Assembly: GCA_002502245.1 (NCBI GenBank)
Contig: DAPW01000015.1
Coordinates: 1 to 64,000 of the forward strand
Direction of reading: 5' to 3'
DNA length: 64,000 nucleotides
Source: Methanoregula sp. UBA154
Lineage (GTDB): Archaea; Halobacteriota; Methanomicrobia; Methanomicrobiales; Methanospirillaceae
Part shown: positions 25,990 to 34,658 of the stretch, piece after piece
Layout: each line of letters opens with the position of its first letter
How positions within the stretch are numbered: the first letter of the stretch is position 1
Notes under the pieces: generated by a model
Seen by the model: the letters and a program-made list of their open reading frames with translations, nothing else
Database searches by the model: none
Told to the model about the DNA's origin: nothing
Position numbers and translations under genes: made by a program

Positions 25990-26583
25990 TTACTCTGCAA
26001 GGGCTTCGCCGAGGGACCGTCCTTTGGCATACGCCGCATCGAGAAGATCCTGCCGGGTCCGGATATCGCGGATGGTATCCATGTCGCTGATGAGAAGTTC
26101 ATCCGCAGAGCGGCAGTCGATGATATCGAGGAATGCCCGGAGGGTCAGTTTCACACCGATGAACACCTCCGGGATATTCATACCGGCGATGCAGATGACC
26201 AGGGATCTTCTCCGCACTTTCCTGTCGGCAGCGACCAGCGGCTGGTTCCGCAGGTACTTGGCCATGAAAAAGACCTGGAAGCGGTCCATGAACGATTTCA
26301 GTTTTCCGGGTATCCCCATGGTCATGACCGGCGTTGCAATGATGAGGCCGTCCATATCCCGGAATTTCCGGTACATTTCCTGCATGTCGTCATCCATGAT
26401 ACAGGTCTCGTGCCCGGTGCAGAACATCAGCTCCATGCATGCCTGGAAATCCAGGTTGTTCACCACGATCTTCTCAACCGTGCAGCCGGCAGCTGCGGCC
26501 CCCTGGAGAGCCCGGTCCAGAAGGAGGGCCGTGTTCCCCTCCGGGAGGGGACTGCCGAGAAGACCGATCACGTGTCTGGTCAT
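25990..26583 (-). CDS. Flavodoxin-like NAD(P)H-dependent FMN reductase family protein
   Basis: 197 residues from ATG 26583. The flavodoxin-like fold begins IGLLGSPLPEGNTALLLD, the FMN phosphate loop. IIATPVMTMGIPGKLKSFMDR is the second flavin-contact block. Cysteines in FQACMELMFCTGHETCIMDDD resemble the iron-sulfur flavoprotein spacing but are not the compact CxxCxxC of the two genes at 27744 and 28366. Function is probably electron transfer or quinone/flavin reduction. The extra upstream residues in the same frame cross a TATA-like element (AGTATATTG) and are unlikely to be translated. Confidence 0.78.
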   Translation of the reverse strand: MTRHVIGLLGSPLPEGNTALLLDRALQGAAAAGCTVEKIVVNNLDFQACMELMFCTGHETCIMDDDMQEMYRKFRDMDGLIIATPVMTMGIPGKLKSFMDRFQVFFMAKYLRNQPLVAADRKVRRRSLVICIAGMNIPEVFIGVKLTLRAFLDIIDCRSADELLISDMDTIRDIRTRQDLLDAAYAKGRSLGEALAE

Positions 26584-26707
26584 ACTACACCGTATGAAAA
26601 AAGACGCAATATACTTTTGGAGTGCAGAACCGTGGATGGGGTGTCCGGGAGTGCACGAACACAACCCATATATATCTTTCACGTGAATGAGAATTTTGGT
26701 GTAATAA

Positions 26708-26938
26708 ATGCCTGAACAAAAAACCTACAGCGCAGGACAGAAAGTCGGCCCCGGCAAATATGTTTGTCTCGACTGCGGAAAAGAACTGACCCTTGACAAG
26801 AGCGAGCAGGATCTCCGGAAATGCCCGTCCTGTGCCTGTGAAGAGTACCAGTGCTTCCCGATGACCCACATCCGGCCGGACATCAAGACCCCGGAGGATG
26901 CCAAAAATCCGCCAAAACGCGGTAAGAGCAACATCTGA
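26708..26938 (+). CDS. Small zinc-ribbon protein
   Basis: 76 residues. Two Cys pairs, CLDCG (residues 20-24) and CPSC (about 39-42), make a zinc ribbon. A basic, Pro-rich tail ends NPPKRGKSNI. It could bind nucleic acid or act as a rubredoxin-like metal protein; rubredoxin would have CPxCG pairs, so a zinc ribbon is preferred. A T-run follows the stop. First of a run of plus-strand genes with redox functions. Confidence 0.75.
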   Translation: MPEQKTYSAGQKVGPGKYVCLDCGKELTLDKSEQDLRKCPSCACEEYQCFPMTHIRPDIKTPEDAKNPPKRGKSNI

Positions 26939-27059
26939 TTCATTTTTTTCAGAGGCAAGCGTACCGCCAGATGAACACTGGTGATGAACGCCATCAAGAT
27001 CCTGCAGTTGCATCCGGGCGTTCAGTGCCAGGACTTTCCGGCACACGGGAGGAGCGGAT

Positions 27060-27185
27060 ATGGTGAATGTATCAAAAGAAGGGCAGGTTTTCAAGTGCGA
27101 GATCTGCGGTAACGTTGTCGTGGTTAAAGAGGCCGGCGGCGGAGAACTGATCTGCTGCGGCGAACCCATGGTACTTGTGGAGTAG
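27060..27185 (+). CDS. Desulforedoxin-like small iron protein
   Basis: 41 residues, starting at ATG 27060 behind GGGAGGAGC. The metal site is CEICG (Cys13, Cys16) and CCGEPM near the end, the Cys4 iron centre of the desulforedoxin / desulfoferrodoxin N-terminal domain. The superoxide-reductase catalytic domain is absent, so this is a stand-alone electron carrier. The stop is four bases before the next ATG, so it is co-transcribed with the AhpD-like gene. Confidence 0.82.
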   Translation: MVNVSKEGQVFKCEICGNVVVVKEAGGGELICCGEPMVLVE

Positions 27186-27189
27186 GATT

Positions 27190-27579
27190 ATGGCAGCAAA
27201 AAAAACAGCAGCGAAAAAGCCTGCGGTCAGGAAGGCAGCAGACAGGGATCTGAAGAGCCTTGAGAAGAAGATCGGTAAAGTGCCGAAGTTCTTCAAGGAG
27301 CTGACAACAAACGAGCCGGAGATGTTCAACCTCGTCATGAGGTTCGAGCAGCACATCTGGGACGACGGCAAGCTTTCGAAGAAGACCAAGAAACTGATCG
27401 CCATTGCCATTGCTGCAGCCCTGCGTGACCAGCACGCAGTCCGGGCACAGCTGGCCGGCGCTGCAAACCTTGGCGTGACGAAGGCCGAGGTAGAAGAGGC
27501 GCTTCGGGTGACGTTCCTCCTCTCCGGTATGCCGGCTTACGTGTACGGCAAGGCCCAGCTCGATGAAGTGATGAAATAG
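27190..27579 (+). CDS. Carboxymuconolactone decarboxylase (AhpD-like) family protein
   Basis: 129 residues. A Lys/Ala-rich head (AAKKTAAKKPAVRK) precedes the all-helical domain (KVPKFFKELTTNEPEMFNLVMRFEQHIW; KTKKLIAIAIAAALRDQHAVRAQL; VTKAEVEEALRVTFLLSGMPAYVYG). The CxxC of peroxide-reducing AhpD proteins is absent: the equivalent stretch reads RDQHAVRAQL, keeping only the His. Peroxidase activity is therefore unlikely and the substrate is unknown. It follows the desulforedoxin-like gene by four bases, so an oxygen-stress context remains plausible. Confidence 0.85.
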   Translation: MAAKKTAAKKPAVRKAADRDLKSLEKKIGKVPKFFKELTTNEPEMFNLVMRFEQHIWDDGKLSKKTKKLIAIAIAAALRDQHAVRAQLAGAANLGVTKAEVEEALRVTFLLSGMPAYVYGKAQLDEVMK

Positions 27580-27743
27580 CGGGGTTGGAGGATCGTCCAA
27601 GAAAACCAGAGGGATGACGCAGCCGGCCGGTTTTGGACGACCAGGATGTATCCCCGCTGTAAATTTTCTTCCCCTCTTTTTCCTGCATAGCGGCGCTGGT
27701 CAAAAACCAAGGTATTATACCGTCCCGCTCCAAGAAAACTGCT

Positions 27744-28358
27744 ATGCCAATCAAGGTCCTCGCGTTTGCCGGCAGCCCGCGCCGGAACGGGAACTCTGAG
27801 ACACTGCTCGACTGGGTACTCGCAGCCATGGCGCAGGATCCCGGTGTCATGGTGGAAAAAATCGCCCTGACCGAGGCGGATATCAATCCCTGCAAAGGCT
27901 GCAATGCCTGCCAGAAACTCAACCGGTGCGTGCAGCGGGATGGCATGGATATCGTCCATGACAAGATCATCGAAGCGGACATCATTGTCCTTGCAGCCCC
28001 GATCTTCTGCATGGGTATCGCGGCACAGGCGAAAGTGCTGATCGACCGGGCACAGGTCTTCACGTCACGGAAGTACGTGCTGAAGCTGCCGGTCGTGCCT
28101 GCGGAGCGAAAGGGGAAACGGCTGGGTATTTTCCTCTCGACCGCAGGGCAGAACTGGAGCTATGTGTTCGATGCCGCAATCCCTTCGGTGAAATGCTTTT
28201 TTGCGGTGATTGAGGTAAAGAACAGGGACATCAACTACCTGATGGTCAACAACGTTGATGAGAAGGGTGCAATCCTGAACCACCCGACCGCGAAGACGGA
28301 TGCCGAAAAACTCGGGGCAACCGTGATCGCCGAGATCAAAAAACGTCTTTCACCCTGA
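27744..28358 (+). CDS. Iron-sulfur flavoprotein (Isf), first of a tandem pair
   Basis: 204 residues. The FMN loop is GSPRRNGNSETLLD (10-23). The compact cluster motif CKGCNACQKLNRC gives Cys50, Cys53, Cys56 and Cys62, the unusual spacing known from methanogen Isf. APIFCMGIAAQAKVLIDR is the second FMN block. The family carries electrons between ferredoxin and other acceptors and can reduce oxygen or peroxide. Shares STAGQNW and NHPTA segments with the next gene, which starts seven bases after its stop. Confidence 0.9.
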   Translation: MPIKVLAFAGSPRRNGNSETLLDWVLAAMAQDPGVMVEKIALTEADINPCKGCNACQKLNRCVQRDGMDIVHDKIIEADIIVLAAPIFCMGIAAQAKVLIDRAQVFTSRKYVLKLPVVPAERKGKRLGIFLSTAGQNWSYVFDAAIPSVKCFFAVIEVKNRDINYLMVNNVDEKGAILNHPTAKTDAEKLGATVIAEIKKRLSP

Positions 28359-28365
28359 GGTCTCC

Positions 28366-28986
28366 ATGTCCATCAGCGTTCTTGGCATTTCCGGCAGTCC
28401 CCACCGTCACGGTAACACGGAGACCCTGCTGGACAGTTTCCTTGATGGGGCAAAAACAACCGGGGCCGAAATCGAGAAAGTGGTGCTTAAGGACCTGGAT
28501 TACGCGCCATGCCGGGGATGCAATGCCTGCCATAAGAGCGGTGAATGCGTGGTCAGGGATGATGCGATCGTCCTGTTCGATAAGGTCCTGAAATGCGACT
28601 GCCTTGCCATTGCATCCCCCATCTACACCATGGGCATCACTGCGGAACTCAAGGGATTCATTGACCGCGGCCAGTTCCTCTGGGCGCGAAAATTTATTTT
28701 CAAAACCCTCTATTTTACCGATGACCATATCAGGCGCCACAAGGGGCTCTTCATCTCGACTGCCGGGCAGAACTGGGACCATGTCTTTGACGGCGCCTTT
28801 CCGGCGATCACCGCCATCTTTAACGGAACCGGTTTTGAATATTATGATAATATCATCGCAAATAATATGGATGAATACAAGGGCATCAGGAACCACCCGA
28901 CGGCATTAAAGGAAGCCTTTGAAAAAGGCCAAAACGTTGTTGCCCTGCTGGAAAAGATGCAAAAAGATGCCGCACAGCCTGCATGA
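28366..28986 (+). CDS. Iron-sulfur flavoprotein (Isf), second of a tandem pair
   Basis: 206 residues. FMN loop GSPHRHGNTETLLD, cluster motif CRGCNACHKSGEC (Cys49, Cys52, Cys55, Cys61), and ASPIYTMGITAELKGFIDRG. The ribosome binding site GAGGT overlaps the stop of the previous Isf gene, so the two are coupled. Sequence and length show a duplication, but the C-terminal halves have diverged, so they may serve different partners. Confidence 0.9.
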   Translation: MSISVLGISGSPHRHGNTETLLDSFLDGAKTTGAEIEKVVLKDLDYAPCRGCNACHKSGECVVRDDAIVLFDKVLKCDCLAIASPIYTMGITAELKGFIDRGQFLWARKFIFKTLYFTDDHIRRHKGLFISTAGQNWDHVFDGAFPAITAIFNGTGFEYYDNIIANNMDEYKGIRNHPTALKEAFEKGQNVVALLEKMQKDAAQPA

Positions 28987-29022
28987 AGGGACAGCATTCC
29001 ATGATAACTGCAGGAAAAAAGA

Positions 29023-29670
29023 TCAGAGGAGATTGAGAATGGTCTCGGGAGATAATGAGACAATAAGTGCCCCGAATGCGGCAAGAATCAGGACGGCGAA
29101 GAGGGCCTTGTTCCATGCGAACACCTTTTTGCCATCAAGGACGCTGACCGGGAGCATGTTGAAAGCGGCTATCATAGCGTTAACCTGAAACCCGACCATA
29201 CCAATCATCGTGATAATGTTGCCTGGGATCGATGCTCCAGCCCCGCCATAGATGAACAGCGCAGCAAAGGGAAGACAGAGCACCAGATTGATGATTGGCC
29301 CTGATGCAGATATCCAGCCGTTCTCTTCCCGGCTTATCCCCCTGCCTTTGATATCGTAGATTACTGTTGCTCCCGGGGCGGCAAAGACAACCCCGACCAG
29401 CGCCGCCAGTGCTACGGCAACAACAAGCATAGTACTGTCCTTCCGGAACTCTGCCCAGAACCCGTACCTGATGGCAACAAATTTATGAGCCATCTCATGG
29501 AGGATGAACCCGATACCCACGGTAAGGAGGGAGATCCCAAGGAAGATCAGAGCGGTAACGGCATCTGCCTGGCCGAAATTCCGGAGAAAGATAATCGTAA
29601 ATGCGAGCGAGATTGCCACCCAGGCAATAAAAAGGTCTGCCTCCTCGCGCCGTGTAATCCGTTCGAGCAT
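29023..29670 (-). CDS. M50-family membrane zinc metalloprotease (site-2 protease-like)
   Basis: 215 residues with about six hydrophobic segments. The zinc motif HEMAH is at residues 58-62, the NPxxN-type block is SASGPIINLVL, and the third ligand motif is NMLPVSVLDGKKV (LDG). A short cytoplasmic head (MLERITRREE) precedes helix 1. This family cuts proteins within the membrane; no target is suggested by the neighbours. Convergent with the second Isf gene. Confidence 0.85.
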   Translation of the reverse strand: MLERITRREEADLFIAWVAISLAFTIIFLRNFGQADAVTALIFLGISLLTVGIGFILHEMAHKFVAIRYGFWAEFRKDSTMLVVAVALAALVGVVFAAPGATVIYDIKGRGISREENGWISASGPIINLVLCLPFAALFIYGGAGASIPGNIITMIGMVGFQVNAMIAAFNMLPVSVLDGKKVFAWNKALFAVLILAAFGALIVSLSPETILNLL

Positions 29671-29765
29671 ACTAATACCGTACCAGATAGGGTGGTTCCC
29701 TGTTATCTGTTTTCGTGTCTGGACATATGGGTATGTTTATGAGAAATATCGGATATGTACATGGT

Positions 29766-30050
29766 ATGTCTCTCGACACGGTGCGAGCGGAGATCTCACG
29801 GGTGGATACCGAGATCATACGGCTCATTGCACAGCGGCAGAAACTGGCGGGAAAGATCGCACAGATCAAGGTTGCCCGCAGCCTCCCCATTCATGACAAG
29901 GAGCGGGCTGCCGGGGTGCTGGAATCGGTCTATGAACAGGCAGTCGAGAGCCGCATTGACGCCGTATCTGTCCAGAAGATCTTTGAGATCCTCATTGCCA
30001 TGAGCGAAGAGCGGCAACGTGAATGCTCGGGCGACGGAAATCTTCCCTGA
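29766..30050 (+). CDS. aroQ: Chorismate mutase (AroQ type)
   Basis: 94 residues, the normal length of a single-domain AroQ. The helix pattern is clear: VRAEISRVDTEIIRLIAQRQKLAGKIAQIK, then LPIHDKERAAGVLESVYEQAV and a third helix. Active-site type residues Arg, Lys (AGKIAQIK), Asp/Glu (HDKER) and Gln/Glu are present. It converts chorismate to prephenate for Phe and Tyr. A TTTATGAG box about 28 bases upstream without a ribosome binding site suggests a leaderless mRNA. TGTACA lies at 29756-29761, five bases before the ATG. Confidence 0.9.
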   Translation: MSLDTVRAEISRVDTEIIRLIAQRQKLAGKIAQIKVARSLPIHDKERAAGVLESVYEQAVESRIDAVSVQKIFEILIAMSEERQRECSGDGNLP

Positions 30051-30133
30051 AAAACCTTTTGAATTGGATTATTCCATCCATCGCGCCGGTTAATAGATCC
30101 TATACCTGAGTGACGGCGTCCGGTACTAAACAG

Positions 30134-31006
30134 TTATTTGAGGGAGAGCATCGTGCCTACCCCGTCCTTTGTGAAGAGTTCGAGGATAAGGTTGTGCTCG
30201 ACATTACCGTTAATGATATGGGCAAAAGAGACCCCGTTTTCCACGGCTTTGATGACCGAGTTCACTTTCGGGATCATCCCCTCACCGATAGCGCCGGACT
30301 TCAGCAGCCCGTGCGCTTCGGGAATTGTGAGTTTCCGGAACACTTTCGTTCTTCCCTTGTCCATCACACCTTCTACATCAGTCATATTGACCAGTTTATA
30401 CGCCTTGAGCGCGATCGCAACATCGCCGGCAGCGGTATCGGCATTGATATTCAGGCTCCCGCCATACCGGTCAATGGCAATCGGGGCGACAACAGGGATA
30501 TACTGCGTGCCGAGCAGGGTATTCAGGAGTGCCGGATCGATCTCTTCGATCTCACCAACATGCCCCAGATCCACCTCTTTCTGGACACCGCCAATCTCAA
30601 CTTTCTGCCGCTCCATTTTCCGGGCAAGAATGAGGTTCCCGTCACTCCCCGATATTCCCACGCCACGGGCACCACACTTGGCAATGAGGGCGACAATATT
30701 TGCGTTGATCTTACCGACGAGCACCATCTGGGCGATCTCGAGGGTCTCCTGATCGGTGACCCGGAGTCCTCCGACAAAGACTGATTCCTTGCCCATCTGC
30801 TTCATCTTCTCGCTGATCTCAGGACCGCCGCCATGGACGAGTACGACCCTTATGCCCACGTAATGGAGGAGCACTGCATCCCGGATGGCATTTTCGAGAA
30901 CAACGGGATCCACCATCGCGTGGCCGCCGAGCTTGATCACGATTGTCCTCCCGTGGAACTGCTGGAAATAGGGCAGCGCCTCCATAAGCACATCTTCGCG
31001 CTTCAT
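30134..31006 (-). CDS. argB: Acetylglutamate kinase
   Basis: 290 residues from ATG 31006. Kinase blocks are IVIKLGGHAMVD, VVLVHGGGPEIS with GGLRVTD, LNINADTAAGDVAIALKA and VSFAHIINGNVEHNLILELFT. It phosphorylates N-acetylglutamate in arginine synthesis. The start is set by TAATG overlap with the argJ stop. Last gene of the argC-CBS-argJ-argB operon. Confidence 0.95.
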   Translation of the reverse strand: MKREDVLMEALPYFQQFHGRTIVIKLGGHAMVDPVVLENAIRDAVLLHYVGIRVVLVHGGGPEISEKMKQMGKESVFVGGLRVTDQETLEIAQMVLVGKINANIVALIAKCGARGVGISGSDGNLILARKMERQKVEIGGVQKEVDLGHVGEIEEIDPALLNTLLGTQYIPVVAPIAIDRYGGSLNINADTAAGDVAIALKAYKLVNMTDVEGVMDKGRTKVFRKLTIPEAHGLLKSGAIGEGMIPKVNSVIKAVENGVSFAHIINGNVEHNLILELFTKDGVGTMLSLK

Positions 31007-32163
31007 TATGTGGTATACCTCCCGTTGATCTCCACGTACCGCTCGGTGAGGTCGCAGCCCCATGCGGTTGCCCCGGCCTTTCCTGCGGCAAGGTCCAGGA
31101 TAAAGATCACCTTCTTCCCATGCATCGCCTTCTTGGCCGCAATGAGATCTGCAATGATCTCGCCGGATTTTACCAGCGGGAATCTGTCGCTGCCATCGCT
31201 GATCCAGAGCGAGACCGCGTCCGGATCGAACTTCACGCCTGCGCGCCCGGCTGCTGCAATAACCCGGCCCCAGTTCGGGTCCTCGCCGTACACGGCAGTC
31301 TTCACGAGCGGGGACTCGATGATGGTACGGGCGACCTTCTCCGCATCGTCTTCCTTCTTTGCACCAGTGACGGTGACCTGGAGCAGCTTCGTTGCCCCTT
31401 CACCGTCTTGTGCGATCTGTTCGGCAAGGGAACGGCAACACTCTTCCAGTGCTGCGGAGAACTCCGCGCCCGTTACTTTTCCCGCTTCACCAGTTGCAGT
31501 ACAAAGGGCGATATCGTTCGTGCTGGTATCCCCGTCCACCACGACACGATTGAACGACCGCCGGGTCGCCTTCTGGAGAGCATCAGCCAGCGGTTGTGCG
31601 CCGATCTCCGCGTCGGTGTAGATGAACGCGAGCATCGTCCCCATATTCGGGGCGATCATCCCGCTCCCCTTCGTGATGCCCCCGATGCAGAAGCCCTCCT
31701 TCTGTACCAGTGCATGCTTGGGGAAGGTGTCCGTTGTCATGATTGCCTTTGCCGTAAGGTCTTCTGCTTCCGGGGAACTGGCGAGCTTCGGCGCAATCGC
31801 CTCGCACTGACGCTTTATCAGGGGCAGGTCGAGGTACCTGCCGATGACGCCGGTACTTCCCACGCCGATACGGGAGGGTTGTATACCCAGCGCCGAGCCG
31901 GCATACTCCGTCATGGCAGTCGCATCAGCATAACCCCGCTTTCCCGTATACGCGTTCGCGCACCCGCTGTTGACGATGACCGCTTCCAGTTTTCCCGAAC
32001 GGATCTGCTTCTGCATAAGCGCGACGGGCGCTGCCCTGACAAGGTTTGCCGTGAACACACCGGCTGCCGTACCGTGCGCTTCGATGAGCGCAAGGCCATA
32101 CTTTCCCTCCTTCATCCCCCAGGCTTTGACACCGGGCACTGCACAGATACTCTTCCCTTTCAT
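31006..32163 (-). CDS. argJ: Glutamate N-acetyltransferase / ornithine acetyltransferase
   Basis: 385 residues. The autoprocessing site is NMGTMLAF, with the new N-terminal Thr at residue 176, and the KGSGMIAPNMG block precedes it. The protein cleaves itself into two chains and moves the acetyl group from N-acetylornithine to glutamate. Whether it also uses acetyl-CoA (bifunctional) cannot be read from sequence. Its ATG directly follows the stop of the CBS gene. Confidence 0.95.
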   Translation of the reverse strand: MKGKSICAVPGVKAWGMKEGKYGLALIEAHGTAAGVFTANLVRAAPVALMQKQIRSGKLEAVIVNSGCANAYTGKRGYADATAMTEYAGSALGIQPSRIGVGSTGVIGRYLDLPLIKRQCEAIAPKLASSPEAEDLTAKAIMTTDTFPKHALVQKEGFCIGGITKGSGMIAPNMGTMLAFIYTDAEIGAQPLADALQKATRRSFNRVVVDGDTSTNDIALCTATGEAGKVTGAEFSAALEECCRSLAEQIAQDGEGATKLLQVTVTGAKKEDDAEKVARTIIESPLVKTAVYGEDPNWGRVIAAAGRAGVKFDPDAVSLWISDGSDRFPLVKSGEIIADLIAAKKAMHGKKVIFILDLAAGKAGATAWGCDLTERYVEINGRYTT

Positions 32164-32655
32164 CTATTCACCAGCCACTTCACCGGAATACGAAGACCCG
32201 ATAGCATGGATGATATCCGCACGCGTGATGATCCCGATGATCTTCTTCCCCCTCATCACCGGCAGTCGTGCAATACCCTCATCCAGCATGAGCGCCGCAG
32301 CTGCCTCAACGTTCATATCTTCCGTTGCGGTAACCACGCGGCGGGTCATCACCTTTTTTGCCGGCATATCGCCGATGTTGGTGAGCGCATGCTTGGTCTT
32401 CTCCCAGTTGATGAACTCCCGTATCGGCACCTCGATAATCTCGAATGGAGACGGGAGCCAGAGGTCATCGGAGATACGCTCGGTCTCAAGGAGGGAGATG
32501 AGATCGGACTCCGTGATGATCCCGACCAGCTCTTTTCCTTCCATGACCGGGAGCCCGCCAATATGGTGTTTCCTGAACAATGCCACGACCTCCCTGAGGG
32601 GAGTCTCCGCGGTGCAGACCACCGGGTCTTTTGTCATCGCTTCCTGTACGAGCAT
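32164..32655 (-). CDS. Two-CBS-domain protein inside the arginine operon
   Basis: 163 residues made of two CBS domains: CBS1 about 4-62 (VQEAMTKDPVVCTAETPL; GLPVMEGKELVGIITESDL) and CBS2 about 98-157 (MPAKKVMTRRVVTATEDM; RLPVMRGKKIIGIITRADI). There is no attached enzyme or DNA-binding domain. CBS pairs bind adenosine nucleotides or SAM and act as energy sensors. Its place between argC and argJ, with ribosome binding site AGGAGG overlapping the argC stop, suggests a regulatory link to arginine synthesis, but this is inference. Confidence 0.88.
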   Translation of the reverse strand: MLVQEAMTKDPVVCTAETPLREVVALFRKHHIGGLPVMEGKELVGIITESDLISLLETERISDDLWLPSPFEIIEVPIREFINWEKTKHALTNIGDMPAKKVMTRRVVTATEDMNVEAAAALMLDEGIARLPVMRGKKIIGIITRADIIHAIGSSYSGEVAGE

Positions 32656-32663
32656 GTATCCTC

Positions 32664-33650
32664 CTAGGGCAGCATGCCTGCCCCGATCAGTCCGTCATTC
32701 TCTTTCAGGCCGCACATCAGGTTCATATTCTGTATCGCCTGCCCGCTGGCACCCTTGACAAGGTTGTCGATGGCGGAGACGGCAACGATCCGCTCTCCTT
32801 CGCTCTCGACCATGAGGTCGCAGAAGTTACTCCCGCGGACTGCAGCAAGCGAGGGCTTCTGGTAGCGGACGAAATATTCGTCCCGGTAGAAGTCCCGGTA
32901 GAGCTTCTCGACCTCTTTCTGTTCCAGGGGCTCGTTGAGCAGGATGTGCGCCGTGGTCAGGATGCCCCGGTTGACAGGGACCAGATGGGGGGTGAAGTAG
33001 ACACGTGCCTTTGACCCGAGGGTTGCAAGCTCCTGTTTCATCTCGGCAAGGTGCCGGTGGGTGGTCCACTTGTACGGCCCGATATTGTCCCCCACGTTCG
33101 GGTAATGGGTGGTTGCCGAAGGGTTGTCGCCCGCTCCGCTGACCCCGGTCTTGGAGTCGAATATCACCGTATGCGCATATCTGGCAAGCGGAGCTGCCGC
33201 AAGCGTAGCCCCGGTGGGGAAACAGCCGGGATTTGCAACAAACGGTGCATTGATACACTCTTTGCGGTGGAGCTCGGGGATGCCGTACGGGGCAGGGAAA
33301 TAATCGGAATGGGTAACGCCATACGTTTTCTCGTACACGTCTTTGGGCAGCCGGTAATCAGCGCTGAGGTCTACGACCTTGATCCCGCGGGAGAGCAGCT
33401 TACCCGCATAGGTCATTGCTGCTGTATGCGGGACGGCAAGAAATGCCACATCCGCATCGATGGCATCGGTCCCGGGATTCGTAAATGTGAGATTCGTGAA
33501 CCCTTTCAGGTGGGGGTGGACCTGGTCAAGGGGGGTACCTGCAAGTTTCCGTGACGTGGCACAGACAACATCTGCAGTCGAGTGGTGAACAAGAAGGCGA
33601 ATCAGCTCACCACCGGCATAGCCGGAGGCCCCGATAATCGCAATTTTCAT
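32664..33650 (-). CDS. argC: N-acetyl-gamma-glutamyl-phosphate reductase
   Basis: 328 residues. NADP motif IIGASGYAGGELIRLL at the start; catalytic Cys143 in VANPGCFPTGA; the conserved HLVPVNRGILTT and VKGASGQAIQN blocks follow. It reduces acetylglutamyl phosphate to the semialdehyde. First gene of the arginine operon. The preceding gene on this strand is the ADP-ribosylglycohydrolase, about 90 bases away. Confidence 0.95.
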   Translation of the reverse strand: MKIAIIGASGYAGGELIRLLVHHSTADVVCATSRKLAGTPLDQVHPHLKGFTNLTFTNPGTDAIDADVAFLAVPHTAAMTYAGKLLSRGIKVVDLSADYRLPKDVYEKTYGVTHSDYFPAPYGIPELHRKECINAPFVANPGCFPTGATLAAAPLARYAHTVIFDSKTGVSGAGDNPSATTHYPNVGDNIGPYKWTTHRHLAEMKQELATLGSKARVYFTPHLVPVNRGILTTAHILLNEPLEQKEVEKLYRDFYRDEYFVRYQKPSLAAVRGSNFCDLMVESEGERIVAVSAIDNLVKGASGQAIQNMNLMCGLKENDGLIGAGMLP

Positions 33651-33743
33651 AGGAAGAATATCCGATTGTTGAAAATTTAATGGTTCTGTGAGAGCTTTTT
33701 TGAAAAATCTCTGGTTTTTATAAAAGGATTCAGGAAAACGACG

Positions 33744-34658
33744 TTATACCTGCCCGAGTTTGCGGGAATAACCAGAATAAAGCCGTTGGCCGAGCAGTTC
33801 GATCCGCTGCCGGTCCTCAAGACCCTCCAATAAATCTTCGGGCAGCACATCCATACCGTTCTGGGCGCCAAGATATGCTCCGCAGAGGAAGGCAATGGTA
33901 TCGGTGTTGCCACCGGTATTCGCAGAGACCGTAAGGAGATCCCGGGGATCGAGATACCTGCTGATCAGGAAAAATGCGATAGGCAGTGTCTGGAAAACGG
34001 ATACATCATTGCCGATCTTGAGCAGGGCTGTCTGCGTATCCATCCCTTCCTTTTCAAGAACAAGAGCATTGCGTATTTTACCGCCCAGAACCTCATCCTC
34101 GAACTGTGCTTTACCCAGCGCCTTTCCAAGAGGATCCGGCGTTTCATTGAGCGCGTGATACAGGAGGGTGACGAAGGTAGATACGGCCGCATGCGCTGCA
34201 GGGTGGGTGTGGGTAACATTACATGCCCGGACGGCGCGTTCGCATGCTTCATTCATATCCGGGAACGCGAGGGCGAATGGAACGGCGATGGGGAGGCATC
34301 CGGCAGTTGTCGATTTCACACCCTTCCGGGGGACCTGTTCCTGTTCCTTCTGTTGACATACTGCAGAGATCGATCCGTCGGGAAAGCGGAGCGCTTCCCT
34401 GCTGTACAGTTCACGGAGGGCGGCAGTGTACCGTTCCTCAGTAAATTTTCCGTCCGCGAGAAGTGTCGAGACAAGGATCATGATCTGGGTATCATCGGTA
34501 TACTGCCCCGCATTCAGTCCTTCATTGGGGTGACCTTTATACGGGCGCCGGTACCCGTACTTCATCTTGTTCAGGTTGGGAGAAGTACTTTCATTGGGCA
34601 TACCCAGCGCATCACCGATCGCTGCACCGAGCAGGCAGCCCTTGAATTTCTTCAGCAT
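33744..34658 (-). CDS. ADP-ribosylglycohydrolase family protein (DraG-like)
   Basis: 304 residues, the normal family size. The first metal-binding block is GCLLGAAIGDALGMPNES, then GQYTDDTQIMI carrying the TDDT motif, and SANTGGNTDTIAFLCGAYLGA with the second D-x-D type site. The family removes ADP-ribose from proteins or small molecules using two Mg or Mn ions. No ADP-ribosyltransferase (DraT-like) gene is visible beside it, so its substrate is open. Confidence 0.88.
   Translation of the reverse strand: MLKKFKGCLLGAAIGDALGMPNESTSPNLNKMKYGYRRPYKGHPNEGLNAGQYTDDTQIMILVSTLLADGKFTEERYTAALRELYSREALRFPDGSISAVCQQKEQEQVPRKGVKSTTAGCLPIAVPFALAFPDMNEACERAVRACNVTHTHPAAHAAVSTFVTLLYHALNETPDPLGKALGKAQFEDEVLGGKIRNALVLEKEGMDTQTALLKIGNDVSVFQTLPIAFFLISRYLDPRDLLTVSANTGGNTDTIAFLCGAYLGAQNGMDVLPEDLLEGLEDRQRIELLGQRLYSGYSRKLGQV

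Noticed and set aside
31120..32667. 515-codon frame antisense to argJ and the CBS gene
   Set aside because: It mirrors two well-conserved genes on the other strand and shows no family motifs or initiation signal.
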